In this document: positions 8,068-18,400 of the stretch, piece after piece
Layout of the letters: every line of letters starts with the position of its first letter
Position numbering within the stretch: position 1 is the stretch's first letter
Origin: Hungatella effluvii
GTDB taxonomy: Bacteria > Bacillota > Clostridia > Lachnospirales > Lachnospiraceae
Length of the DNA stretch: 64,000 nucleotides
Assembly: GCF_003201875.1 (NCBI RefSeq)
Contig: NZ_QJKD01000012.1
Span: 162,610 to 226,609, forward strand
Direction: 5' to 3'
Position numbers and translations under genes: made by a program
The notes under the pieces: model-generated
Told to the model about the DNA's origin: nothing
What the model saw: only the letters and a program-made list of their open reading frames with translations
The model's database searches: none

Positions 8068-9924
8068 TCAGCCATCAATTTTCAAAGTCAGGCCAAGGCT
8101 GTATTTTGTATCATCGATAATCAGAGAAACGGCGTATTCCCCCTGAAGACCGCATTTATTCAGCCGGAAGTCCACCTGACGCCCGGAACTCTGGAATGTG
8201 CCCACACACATGGCAGTAAATGACACTGCGGAAGTGGATATGAAATAGTTATGACAGCTTCCCTCCCCGTCTTCTAAGACCAGCATCACCAGCTGCCCTT
8301 TCTCGAAGGTACCATGGAAGGTGTAACGGTCAAACTCTTCACTGATATCCAAGTGGTATTGATCCGGAATGGTGCTTATACTATATTCTGTCTCGGCGGC
8401 GGTTCCGAATTCCGGCGTTTTTCCTAATGTCCCCAGTACTGTTCCGCGTCCCAGCGTCAAGTTCTCCCCTTCGCTGTAAAGAGCCATTTTCTTTGCGCGG
8501 TAATAATTGGCGTTCAGGCACATTTCATAGACAACGCTGCCGTCCAGAAGCTCCACGGTCTTTGACTCAAGCCGGACATTTTTGTTCTCAAAATATCTGC
8601 GGGAGCCGACTCCTTCGCAGGTGATACCGTCAAGGGAGGCAATCCCGCCGGAATGCACCAGATAATTCCCCTCTCCGTAGTAGTCCACGTTGGAGATGTA
8701 GGGCGAGAAGAACTCATTTCCCCGTTCCTTTCCGTACTGCCAGATCTGTCGGACGGTCCGGTTCTCCCGGTCGATGCTAAAACGCACACCTCTTGAGTAA
8801 TTGTCTTTTCCCAGGCGGTAGTGCTCCGGGTTTTTAGAACGGTAATGGCCGTTGTCAAAGGTCATAACATCACCGTCCGGGGTTATGAGACATGCGTGCT
8901 GTTCATACTGCCATTCCAGATCGCCTACCGGCTTTAAGAAGTACGCTTCCCTCATATCCTCCGGCCAGCCTTCCGGATCCCCCAGAATCCAGTTCAGTTT
9001 TCCGGTCTGAAAATCGATGTTGATCAGGACATCCTGATGGCGGCCGGATAGTGTGATGGAATCCGTCTTTTTATCATACCACAGGGCATTATTGTGGAAC
9101 CAGTCATGGCGGCTCCAGCTTCCGGAAGGAGCGGCATCCTGAGGCAGAATATCTTTGAAGTCCCAGGTTTTTAAAATCGAACCATCCGCCCTGTCAATCA
9201 GGACGCACATATCCTCCACCGTGCCATTTTCAAAGCACTCCGTCAATACAAGGAGGTTCCCATCCTCCATCTCAAACTGGTCGTGGTGATAGCCGCCGGG
9301 AAGACGGTATTCGGCATAGATTTTTCCGATCAGGTCCATTTCCCACAGCCCTGTCGTATAATACGGTTTCTCCAGAAGGCGGGGGGAACCGATGGAAAAA
9401 CGGCCGTTCTGCAGTTCCTTTATGGCGAAGGTGATGTTTTCCGTGCAGTACCAGCGGCAGTCTCCGCGGTAATCGTAAGCCGCCGGAAGCGCGCCCATGG
9501 CGGGTACGACGAACATCATTTTTCCGCCCATATACGCGGCTGTCGTGTCAATGGACTCCGGCAGCTTGACGGCGCTGTCCAGCGGGCCGGTGGTGATCAT
9601 GATTTCTTTACGCCGCCCATCCGACAACCTCAGTTCCACGGTGTTATCCGTTCCCGGATACAGGCCAAGGACCGGTATTACGTGTTCATACGCCTCCGGA
9701 AATGATTTCGCGATGTCTCCGCTGGCTTCCATCCCTTTCACCGTAATGCTCACACTCGCCTTCTCCTCCGTAAAAAAAGCGATCACGGCAGTGAGAGGCG
9801 CTATGCCGTAAGGATTTACCGTAACGAGCGGATTTTCAAATGAGCTGTGTTCCCGGTGAAAGTTCTCCATAAATTCCTGTTCTGCTGCGGCCTGCTGGTC
9901 AATAAAATGTTCTATTGTTTTCAT
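8068..9924 (-). CDS. Aryl-sulfate sulfotransferase (AssT family), apparently cytosolic
   Basis: Predicted to move sulfate between phenolic sulfate esters and phenols without PAPS. This 618-residue AssT-family protein has an N-terminal beta domain and a propeller. Counterparts of the E. coli AssT catalytic set are visible: H214 (GYHHDQ), H277 (DWFHNN), R295 (SGRHQD) and H343 (EQHACLITPDGD, the sulfo-histidine position). Residue matching is by motif, not alignment. Unlike E. coli AssT there is no signal peptide (MKTIEHFIDQQ), so it probably acts inside the cell. AGGAGG precedes ATG 9924. It is second in an operon after a DASS anion transporter (17-bp gap), which may import its substrate. The divergent Crp/Fnr-like gene is the likely regulator. 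Confidence 0.88.
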   Translation of the reverse strand: MKTIEHFIDQQAAAEQEFMENFHREHSSFENPLVTVNPYGIAPLTAVIAFFTEEKASVSITVKGMEASGDIAKSFPEAYEHVIPVLGLYPGTDNTVELRLSDGRRKEIMITTGPLDSAVKLPESIDTTAAYMGGKMMFVVPAMGALPAAYDYRGDCRWYCTENITFAIKELQNGRFSIGSPRLLEKPYYTTGLWEMDLIGKIYAEYRLPGGYHHDQFEMEDGNLLVLTECFENGTVEDMCVLIDRADGSILKTWDFKDILPQDAAPSGSWSRHDWFHNNALWYDKKTDSITLSGRHQDVLINIDFQTGKLNWILGDPEGWPEDMREAYFLKPVGDLEWQYEQHACLITPDGDVMTFDNGHYRSKNPEHYRLGKDNYSRGVRFSIDRENRTVRQIWQYGKERGNEFFSPYISNVDYYGEGNYLVHSGGIASLDGITCEGVGSRRYFENKNVRLESKTVELLDGSVVYEMCLNANYYRAKKMALYSEGENLTLGRGTVLGTLGKTPEFGTAAETEYSISTIPDQYHLDISEEFDRYTFHGTFEKGQLVMLVLEDGEGSCHNYFISTSAVSFTAMCVGTFQSSGRQVDFRLNKCGLQGEYAVSLIIDDTKYSLGLTLKIDG

Positions 9925-9941
9925 CCTGTTCCTCCTGTTAT

Positions 9942-11378
9942 TTATGAAAAGAAAATATTAGCGATGGGCAGGCCCACGGCCAAGACGGCAATCAGACTGA
10001 TTATGCTCATCAGGATTCCGTATTTATAGATATCACCAATTTTCAGCCATTTCGTATTTCCGTGCAGGATGGCCGATGTCGTGGAGGCTGCCGGCGTCAC
10101 AACGGCAATACACACCATATACATGGACAAGCAGGCAATGGCCGCGGAGCCGGCGCCGATCTGCTGCGAAAATACATGGATAATTGGTATGAGCAGCATG
10201 CCTACCACCATATTGTTGCAGATATTGGTGAGAACACACGCAATGACAACAATGGTAATGGTGAAGACCAGCGGACTCTGCCCCTCGAATACAGGCGTTA
10301 GAATCTGCTTCAATAACACGGTGATTCCAGTAGCTTCATCGGTCAATGCATTTCCGATGGTCAATGCAGAGCCTACAATCAGCACAACGGACCAGATCAT
10401 GTATTTGGAAACAATCGTCTTAAAATTAACCAGCGGCTTTTTATCTACGTGGATCAGGCAGCATACGGTTATGATAAAGACGGGGACTGCATTCTGTGTA
10501 TCCTTTAACAGCTGCTGCAGAGCCCCTTCCGGCAAAAGAGAGGGAGCCAGCACCCAGATGATAAAAAAGAGCAGGGCAAAGCTTAAGCTTTTCTGGCGGA
10601 GATTCATGGGAGGCAGCGGATTTTTGTCAAAAAGCCCGGCATCGATCTGTTTCAGCGGCGTCACGTCCGGCTTAAGTACGAAACGCATGAGCAGAAGGAT
10701 GGCCGCCAGCGCCGTCAGAGAAATCGCCGCTGCGGTTACCATATAGGGAAGGTATTCGATCGCCGTCCCGGTCACCTTTGCATAATTGCCCAGCAACCCC
10801 GGGAGCGCGCCCTTGAAAGGTGTTGTCGCAAACCCAAAGGAAGCCGCCATTACCACGGAGATCAGCATTAAGGTCACATACCGGTCGCCTTCTTTATAGC
10901 CGATTACCGCAAATAAGCTGTAGAGAATCGGCCAGAAAATGAATATGGTGGGACTCGGAGCGGTCAATACGGATAAAAGATATACTCCCAGTAAAAGCAT
11001 TGCGGTGAATACCCATGGTCGTCCGTTATTGATCCTGCGGGTGATAAACCAGCGGGAAATATACTCGCAGATTCCTTCTTCTGTTATGGCTCCCGTCAGC
11101 ATGATGACAAAGAACAGCATGATGACGATTGGATTTCCGAAGGTCGAGCTCAAAAGGCCGTTAAAACTGCCGAAACCGGTAAATCCTAACATCAGGACAC
11201 CGAACAGACTGGGCCAGAGCGTATCGACAAAGGTCCATAGATACATCGTTCCAAGAAAGACGCCTAATACCTTGACTCCGACTTCCGTAACTGGTCCAAA
11301 GGGAGAAATAAAACGGAAAACCAGCATAATCAATATGCCAATAATACAATGAATATAATACTTAACCCCTGATTTCAT
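9942..11378 (-). CDS. DASS/SLC13-family anion transporter
   Basis: A 478-residue integral membrane protein with about 11-12 hydrophobic segments, first in the operon with the aryl sulfotransferase. Divalent anion:sodium symporter (DASS) features include paired re-entrant-like segments: LTAPSPTIFIF in the first half and VTPAASTTSAILHG in the second, which stand where SNT-type motifs occur in the family. Family substrates are dicarboxylates, sulfate and organic anions. The adjacent sulfotransferase suggests sulfate or an aryl sulfate (inference). AAGGAG lies 7 nt before ATG 11378. The promoter region carries two CRP-type palindromes. Confidence 0.85.
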   Translation of the reverse strand: MKSGVKYYIHCIIGILIMLVFRFISPFGPVTEVGVKVLGVFLGTMYLWTFVDTLWPSLFGVLMLGFTGFGSFNGLLSSTFGNPIVIMLFFVIMLTGAITEEGICEYISRWFITRRINNGRPWVFTAMLLLGVYLLSVLTAPSPTIFIFWPILYSLFAVIGYKEGDRYVTLMLISVVMAASFGFATTPFKGALPGLLGNYAKVTGTAIEYLPYMVTAAAISLTALAAILLLMRFVLKPDVTPLKQIDAGLFDKNPLPPMNLRQKSLSFALLFFIIWVLAPSLLPEGALQQLLKDTQNAVPVFIITVCCLIHVDKKPLVNFKTIVSKYMIWSVVLIVGSALTIGNALTDEATGITVLLKQILTPVFEGQSPLVFTITIVVIACVLTNICNNMVVGMLLIPIIHVFSQQIGAGSAAIACLSMYMVCIAVVTPAASTTSAILHGNTKWLKIGDIYKYGILMSIISLIAVLAVGLPIANIFFS

Positions 11379-11418
11379 GGTGCTTCTCCTTTTATCGGTT
11401 GAATTTGTCTGAGTACTC

Positions 11419-11434
11419 TGTTAAGATAATAACA
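11419..11434. promoter_or_regulatory. CRP-type operator palindrome, site 1
   Basis: Perfect TGTTA-N6-TAACA (AGATAA centre). The geometry is that of Crp/Fnr-family sites (TGTGA-N6-TCACA). It overlaps a possible extended -10 (TGTTATTAT on the minus strand) of the transporter operon, which would suit repression. It could also act as an upstream site for the divergent regulator gene. Confidence 0.6.
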
Positions 11435-11443
11435 TACGACTGC

Positions 11444-11459
11444 TGTTAAAAAAATAGCA
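11444..11459. promoter_or_regulatory. CRP-type operator palindrome, site 2
   Basis: TGTTA-N6-TAGCA, one mismatch from site 1, with centres 25 bp apart. It lies upstream of a TATAAA (11476-11481) that could be the -10 for the regulator gene, placing this site about 35-42 bp before that start. Confidence 0.5.
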
Positions 11460-11531
11460 ATCACTAAACATCGCTTATAAAATAAAAAAAGGATGCATCT
11501 TTTATGTGCATGTTGTACAACCGGAGGGACT

Positions 11532-12221
11532 GTGAAGGAGAACGAAAGAGATCATTTTTTAGAAATTCTATGCAAAGAGGGCACCAGGATCCAATTGGAC
11601 AAAAACCAGTACTTTTCTTCGATCATCAATCATGAAAATACTGCCTACTGTCTGATATCCGGCGTATGCGCCCTGCTGCGTTTCACCCAAAACGGGGAAG
11701 AGATTATCTATCACTATTTCAGGGAAAAGGATTTGATCGGCGGCGTGCCGTTTTTTCTATCCCACAAGGGGGCAGCCCAGGTTAATTCACTCTATAGCTT
11801 CTGTTCTTTGTATACAAAAACAGAGTGCATTCTATACAAGATTCCTTTTTCCGTACTGGAGAGAAAGATAAAAGAAGAGCCGGAAATCGGCTACTGGATC
11901 AGCGAAGGAATCGCCCGGCATTTTATGGAGGAAATCTCCCATGTACATTCTTCGAAGGAGGATCATACGTCGGGGCGTCTCTGCCGGACTCTGATTGAGC
12001 TGGCAAATGAAAAGAACGGAAGATATGAACTTCAAAAATATTTTACCTACACCGAACTGGCCAGATACCTTGGAGTCCATTCGGTAACCGTTTCCAAAAT
12101 CATGCTGGTGCTGAAAAAAATGAAGGTGATTGAAAAGGAAGGTCACAAAACCGTAATCTGTGATATGGAGCAGTTAAAGTATCTTGCAGAAAATCCACAT
12201 GAAATCGGTGATTTTTCGTAA
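11532..12221 (+). CDS. Crp/Fnr-family transcriptional regulator
   Basis: A 229-residue regulator with an N-terminal cyclic-nucleotide-binding-like beta-roll (about residues 15-125; LISGVCALLRFTQNGEEIIYHYFREKDLIGG) and a C-terminal winged helix (about 140-215; FTYTELARYLGVHSVTVSKIMLVLKKMKVI) whose recognition helix is HSVTVSKIML. The cAMP-contact arginine pattern and Fnr cysteines are not evident, so the effector is unknown. GTG 11532 was chosen because GGAGG lies 4 nt upstream. An upstream in-frame ATG (11493) would add a cysteine-rich tail (CACC) but has no ribosome binding site. It is divergent from the transporter/sulfotransferase operon, with two CRP-type palindromes between. Confidence 0.88.
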   Translation: MKENERDHFLEILCKEGTRIQLDKNQYFSSIINHENTAYCLISGVCALLRFTQNGEEIIYHYFREKDLIGGVPFFLSHKGAAQVNSLYSFCSLYTKTECILYKIPFSVLERKIKEEPEIGYWISEGIARHFMEEISHVHSSKEDHTSGRLCRTLIELANEKNGRYELQKYFTYTELARYLGVHSVTVSKIMLVLKKMKVIEKEGHKTVICDMEQLKYLAENPHEIGDFS

Positions 12222-12369
12222 CAGTTCAGACGGCGGGAAAATCAGTGCAAAGGCGGACGTTAAGCTTGCCTATAAGACCGTTTTTGCGCTGATTTTTGCA
12301 TCGGATGGATATCCGATGCTTCTTGACCGGCTTTTGGGGTCAAGAAGATAAGCCGTCTGGACTGTTACG
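12217..12369. repeat. 153-bp four-helix structured element
   Basis: An 18-bp outer stem (12217-12234 with 12352-12369, one G-U) encloses three hairpins: 12238-12251/12283-12296 (14 bp, one G-U), 12298-12306/12311-12319 (9 bp perfect) and 12320-12328/12338-12346 (9 bp perfect). Almost every base is used. The outer stem includes the stop codon of the Crp/Fnr gene. A separate terminator follows, so this is not simply the terminator. It may be a structured RNA or a fold-back repeat; I do not recognise the family. Confidence 0.6.
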
Positions 12370-12405
12370 AGTTCTCCACGCAGGAAGATGAATAGGATCA
12401 GACGT

Positions 12406-12447
12406 ATGCCCCCTGTCTGCTTGACAGGGGGCATATCTATTTGTTTT
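12406..12447. terminator. Bidirectional terminator
   Basis: A perfect 12-bp stem ATGCCCCCTGTC/GACAGGGGGCAT (12406-12417, 12423-12434), T-rich on the plus side, lies between the converging Crp/Fnr gene and the large glycosidase gene. Confidence 0.9.
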
Positions 12448-15400
12448 TATTTTACCCATTTTCCATCGCTGCCGACCCGGTACCCATCTGCAGTGGCAGT
12501 GTTTTTAGCCATGGTACCGTCTGCATTCAGATAATACCATGCGCCGTTGTATTCCAGCCAGCGGTTCCCATACATGGCTCCGCTCTGTCCTAAATAATAC
12601 CAGTTTCCGTTATATTCCAGCCAGTGGTTTTCATACATGGCTCCGCTTTCGTCCACGAAGTACCAGACGTCTGCATCCATCATCCACTCGTTGGCCGCCA
12701 TCCTGCCGTCCCCCTTAAAGAAATACCAGGAACCGTTAATGCGTCCCCATTCATTTCTGGCAGGCTGGCCGTTTGGCTTCGTGTACCGCCAGCTTCCGCC
12801 GTCCTGCTTCCAGCTTCCGCCGTCCATGCTGCTGCTCGGTTTGGGAACGGGTTTGGCCTCATAAGTATCCGTACTTCCGGAACTGCCGCTGCTGCTTTCG
12901 GCCGGTCTGACGGTCACCCACAGGTAATCCTGGAACACCCTGGCGTCGCCGTTTTTGTCGATTCCGGTGTAAGAAACAGTCACCTTGATATCGCCGGAAA
13001 TCATGAACAGTGCCGGACTGATTTTGTAATCACTGATCGGTTCCTCCACGGCTTCCCCTGTTTCACGGTTCATCCGGATAGCCGTCACCACCATTCCTGC
13101 CGGGGCAAACATATCCCCCACACGGTATACTGTCTGACTTGGCTGGGCAGTGATGTTAATTTTTTCTGTGTAAAAGCCCTCTTCCGCCTCATCGGCTACG
13201 GAGACATCAACGGTTGCCTGGAACTCCTTTTCTTCCTGATTCTTACCGGTTCCCATATAGACTACCGTGACCTTCTTATTGCCCGATGTGCTGAAATCGT
13301 ATTGACAGTCCAGCTCTTCCAGCGGAATTTCCACCGCTCTCGTGGCATTCCCCGGACTGGCCTTTTGGATATCCATCACCTTCATTCCTTCCGGATTGAA
13401 CTCCTCTCCGACCTTGTATACGACCTTCTTCGGCTTTTTATTAACCCGGATGCGGGTCGTGTAATACTCCGGTTCCACCGGTTCATCCTCTACGGTTACG
13501 GTAAAGGAGTCGGTAAACTCTATCCGCTCGCCGTCGCTGTTCTCGTCCTCGTAGATAACCTCGACGGTTGCCTTCCCCGCTTTGCTGAAATCGTAGTCTG
13601 TCACATAATCCGATATCTCGATGTCTCTTTCCGCGTTGCTGGGGCTGGCTTTCTGGTGAGCCTTCACCACCATGCCGGCAGTGTCTAACTCGTCGCCCGT
13701 ATAGTATTTCATCTTGTCCGGCTTCTCGGTCACTTTAATCTTTGTTGTATAGTACTCGGTGCCTTCCTCTGTTACGACTACCCGGAAGGTGTCCGTATAT
13801 ACGGTTCCACTCTTTCCGGCCGCCGATACGGTAATCTCCTTTTCACCGGGAGTCCCGGAATTTAAAGTACTTACGGTGTACTGGTCTTCCTCCAGTTCGA
13901 CTCTGGTCGCGTCACTCATGGTGGCCACCACCACCATACCGGCGGTATCCAGTTTTTCACCAATCCGGTATTCTGTCTTATCCGGAAGTCTTTCCACCTT
14001 CACTCCGCTGATATCCAGCACCTCCGGCTGTTTCGCAACTGCCAGCCAGCTGATAACCGGATCATTTTTACTTACCTTGTCAACTCTTAACGTTATTGTA
14101 TCCGCCTTCTCCAAAGTGAAATTCAGAGTCTTTTCATCCTGCGCCCCATATCCGGAGAGAGACAGGTTCTCTGCTGCCAGTTCTTTTCCGTCCGCCAGAA
14201 CCACAGCCCTCATGGAACGCGGCTCCCACCATTCGTTGACGCCGACGGTAAGAGAATATGCTCCCGCTTCCAAAGGCAGATAATAGATAACCGGATTGCC
14301 TCCTCCCATGTAGATTCCAGAGCTGAACTTATCATTCAAATCGGTGTCTGGCTTCGTTACCACGCCAGTCTTGTTAAAGCCCCACTTCGTACCATCGGAA
14401 ATCTGATCGGCCTTCTCATTCTTCAGCTGATCTCCAAGAAGACTGCGAACCGCCTCGTAGACAGGCGTAGTTCCATCTTCCGGATCCGCGCTGAAGCTGT
14501 CAATGAAATATAAGGTGTCTTCCGGTACCACCTCTACCGGAATAATGGCCTGAAGATCTTTGCCGCCTTCCACAGTTCCTTTTAAACGGACCGTCTGATA
14601 CGGCACGGAGAAGGTATCCTCCTCGTTATTGGTCCAATCGACCTTCGCAGTACTCTCAGTGCCATCTGCAAGCTTCACCCTCACTTCTTCCGGCAGAATG
14701 TCTTCTTCGATCACACTGCCTTCGGTAACAGCCAGGTAATCCGGCAGCCTGTCATCGATAACCTCTACAGGCTGATCCAGACGCAGCAGCAAGTCTTTGG
14801 CCGCCCGAAGCCTGATTGCTGCCGTATCGATTTCCAGCTGGGTCGCTTCTGTCTCCTTCTCCAGGACTGTCCGCGCCGCAGCCAGTGCATCAGCGAAGTT
14901 TTTCCAGTGATCGGCGGTATATTCCGCCTCCTGGTACGTTCCGCACTCGGCAACCAGCGTCTTTAAGGCTTCGTTTCCGCCTCCCGGCAAAGCTTCGCCG
15001 AGAATGTAAACGCCGTCAATGACAAGCGTTCCGCTCTTCACCACCACCTTAAAGGTATGATCTCCTGACGCAAGGCCGTCAAATACAATTGTGGAATAGC
15101 GTTTGCTGCTGGAATTGTTTTCTATATTTTCTGCTGTCTTAATGCCATCTGCGTAGATATCCGCCTGAACGCCGTCCCCATTTTCACCTACCAGCATGAA
15201 TCCGGTTCCTCTGCCGTCAAACGTCACATACGACTCTTCCCCAGACTTGTTGTAGGAGGTGGTCCGGTACCAGTTATCCGCGCTGCCGTTTCCGGGACCA
15301 GCCAGCGTCCAGTTATCACTGTACTGTACCTCGTCGTCGTGGTCATCATAAAAGGCTGTCGCATACGGTACGTAGCCCGGGATCTTCTCCACCTTCAGAT

Positions 15401-18400
15401 TATCAAAATACGTCTCTGCCCAGGAGCTTCCCAGGAAAACGCGTCCCATCAGATACGGTTTGTCATTGTCAATATAGCTTCCCGCCAGTTCTCCATCCAC
15501 ATAGGCCAGTATGGCGCTGCCTCTGCCTTCCAGGGCGATATGATAGGATTCCCCATGTTTCTCAGGCATACTGCCTTCCACGAGAGTGCTGCCGCCTTTG
15601 CGCAGCTTCCACGTTCCGTTCTGGATTAATAAGTTGTAACCGCTGTTATCACTGTTCATTCCTGTCTGCTGACGAATTCCCAAAAGGGCGTATCCGTTAT
15701 CAGCCTGTACATCGATGCTTGCCTTATAATTCATCCAGCGGTAGTCACCGACAATGGTCTCCGGATCCCCGCCATTCCACTGGCTTACGGAAGCCGATAA
15801 AATCTGGCCAAGGCGCTGATTGCCGTTCTCTTCCTTTTCCACCACCCAGGCGCCATGGGTATCCATCATGTAGCGCGGTTCATTTCCTCGGGATGATAAG
15901 TAATCCTGCTGCTCCGGTCCGTCTGCCGTGTTGACTGTCACAGTCCCTTCCTCGTCGTACTCAAAATCATCGGCGTAGAGAATATCGTTGTCGGTAACCT
16001 CTGTACAGCCGGCTCCCATTTTTCCATCGTCATCCGTATCCAGAACTGCCTTATCCGATAATGAAGTATGTTCCGGAAGCGTAAGCGCCCGGTCACCCTC
16101 ACTCTGGTGGTAATCCAGCGTCGTAAAGGTCGCTATGGCTCCGGCATCCACCGGCACGGTATAGATACCGGCCGAATTCGCAGCCACTTCTCCCTTAAAT
16201 TCCATATACTCGTCTGCCTTTGTCTGCCAGATTTCCAGCTTCTGATTCTCATCGAGCTTCATATCCTCGGCCTTAATCTGATAATTCAATTTCTTCGGAC
16301 TGTTGTTCACAGCCACCACTGAGAAATCCGATTTATCAGGGGCGGCCAGAGTCATATAGCTGGGTTTTCCGGCTTCATTGGAAAGGTGCTCGTTTTTGTT
16401 GTTGTCGCCTGCATAGGAGTCGCTGGCCTGGGGAATTCCCAGCCAGATCTCATTGCTGTTGTCTTCATCAGCCGCCCACCCAGACTTGGAAAACTGGGTA
16501 AAATGCGCCGTCATGTAAAGGGCCTCGTCATAACGGACATATCCAGCCCATGGTTCTCTGGCGCTGACCAGATCTTTATGCGCATACTGCAGCCCGTCAT
16601 AGAAACCGCCGATTGCAGGCTGGAAAATATAATGAGTCATGTTGCTGAACACAAAGGAGTTCAAGTAACCATCCACCATGGCCAGCGGACTCTGATTTCC
16701 ACCCATTGGAACGTAGGTATCGGTACGGCGCTCCGCCTGGCTCGTCATGCCAAAATTCGCACAGCCTTCGCTGTACCAGATTTCCTTATTGTATTTTTGT
16801 GCCAGATCCCGTACATTCTGATCTGTACCGGTTACATAATGGATTCCCACAGCATCAACGGCTTCCCAGGTTCCGTCCTTCTGATCCTTTGATTGATACA
16901 TATCCGTTACAATTCCCCAGGAATCTATCTCATCCGCGGCCACAAACTGAATCCTGTGATAGGCGTCCTGAGCCTCCTCGGACATGTAATCCGGGAAATC
17001 ATTTTCTTCTTCCACCAGCTTTGTAAATCCTTTTGTCATCGGTGCACTGGTTTCAATGGCATCATTGTAGTTCGCCTCATTGACACCGGCGGCAATGTAA
17101 TCTGCCATGATGCCGTATTTCTCGTAGGCATCGAAAATCGTATCGCGGTACCATTCATAGATCTTTTCCGTGTTGGTATTGCCGTTGGTCCAGTTTGGGG
17201 AACGCCAGCGCAGAACGCTGATCTTTACATCAGGATTTACGCTCTTTGCGTCGGCTGCCAGCTGCCAGCCCGGGGAACGGGATGCGTCCGCTTCCTCGCC
17301 CTCATACCGGATGGTAGCGGGATCCGCCGCGGTTGACGTATTTCCGTCATTTCCCATCTCTATCTTTACGTGTGAGATTAACGGATGATCTCCTGCAAAC
17401 AGAGTGTCGATCATTTCCCAGTATTTTTCCGGCGCTTCTGCCTTATAGTCCATCAGAAGATTGCTGGTTCCGTTACAGCTTAGAAGTCCCCAGCCTTTGT
17501 ATGTCAATCCATTGGTCATCAGAGCCGCCGCATCCACATCGCTGCCCTTTATGGTGATTGCTGCGTCATATACCGGCAGAATATTCCTGATCTTTGCGGA
17601 AGCTGCCAATACGGCCTCTCGCGAAGCATTTCCGCCTGCAAGAAGGGCTTCTGCCTCGGCGACAGCCTGTTTCAGCGCCTCATTGCCAGGATCTTCCGTG
17701 TCTAGATAGGCGTTTGCCTCCGCCACAGCGCTCTTTAACTCAGAAAGCAGCGGCTCCATCATCCGCGTTTTCGTCTCGGCTGCAGCCGCTTCCTCCGACA
17801 TGGCAGAAGGGATCACCACTATATCATCATAAAGGCCATTCAGCAGATAATTGGTGGCAAAGGAGCGTCCCAAAGCTGCTGTTATACTGCTCATCCCGCT
17901 CAGTTTGAAGCCGAGATCAGGAATCTCTCCCGCCTTTTCACCATTTAAATAAACCGTGACAGAACCGTTGGCGCCGTCCTTTTCCGAATAAGACACGGCC
18001 ATGGCGTTCCAGTCATCTGCGATGATATGTTCCAGAGCCGTATTCCCGGCGCTGATTCCTCCACCCGCCTTGGAATCGCCGTATCCCACTTTCCCCGACT
18101 GGGTAAAAATGTGGATATTCTGATTCTCTGTTCCTATGGAAAATGCCGCTTTTTTATTCCTGTCTTCTTCATTTGTATCCGTATCTTCCACCTTTACGTT
18201 GGCAAGCAGCGTAAATTCTTTTCTCCCAAACAGCGCGGCCGCATCTTTGATCTCCGCATGGCCGCCATTCTGATTATTCCAGCCAGCTGTCACCTGTATT
18301 ACGTTACCGCGGCCGGCGTCCGAAATAACGCCCGCTCCCCGATTCGTGAGGCCGCCATCCGTCTCCTCCAGCGCAGTGTCAAACGGCACCAGGGATGAAT

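Noticed and set aside
11493..11531. Longer start of the Crp/Fnr gene adding a cysteine-rich N-terminus (possible Fnr-like cluster)
   Set aside because: No ribosome binding site precedes ATG 11493, whereas GTG 11532 has GGAGG; the cysteines are therefore probably untranslated.
12624..13688. 354-codon plus-strand open frame opposite the Ig-like repeats of the giant glycosidase
   Set aside because: It lies wholly antisense to a convincing coding sequence, has no ribosome binding site and shows no protein-family features; it is a by-product of biased codon use.
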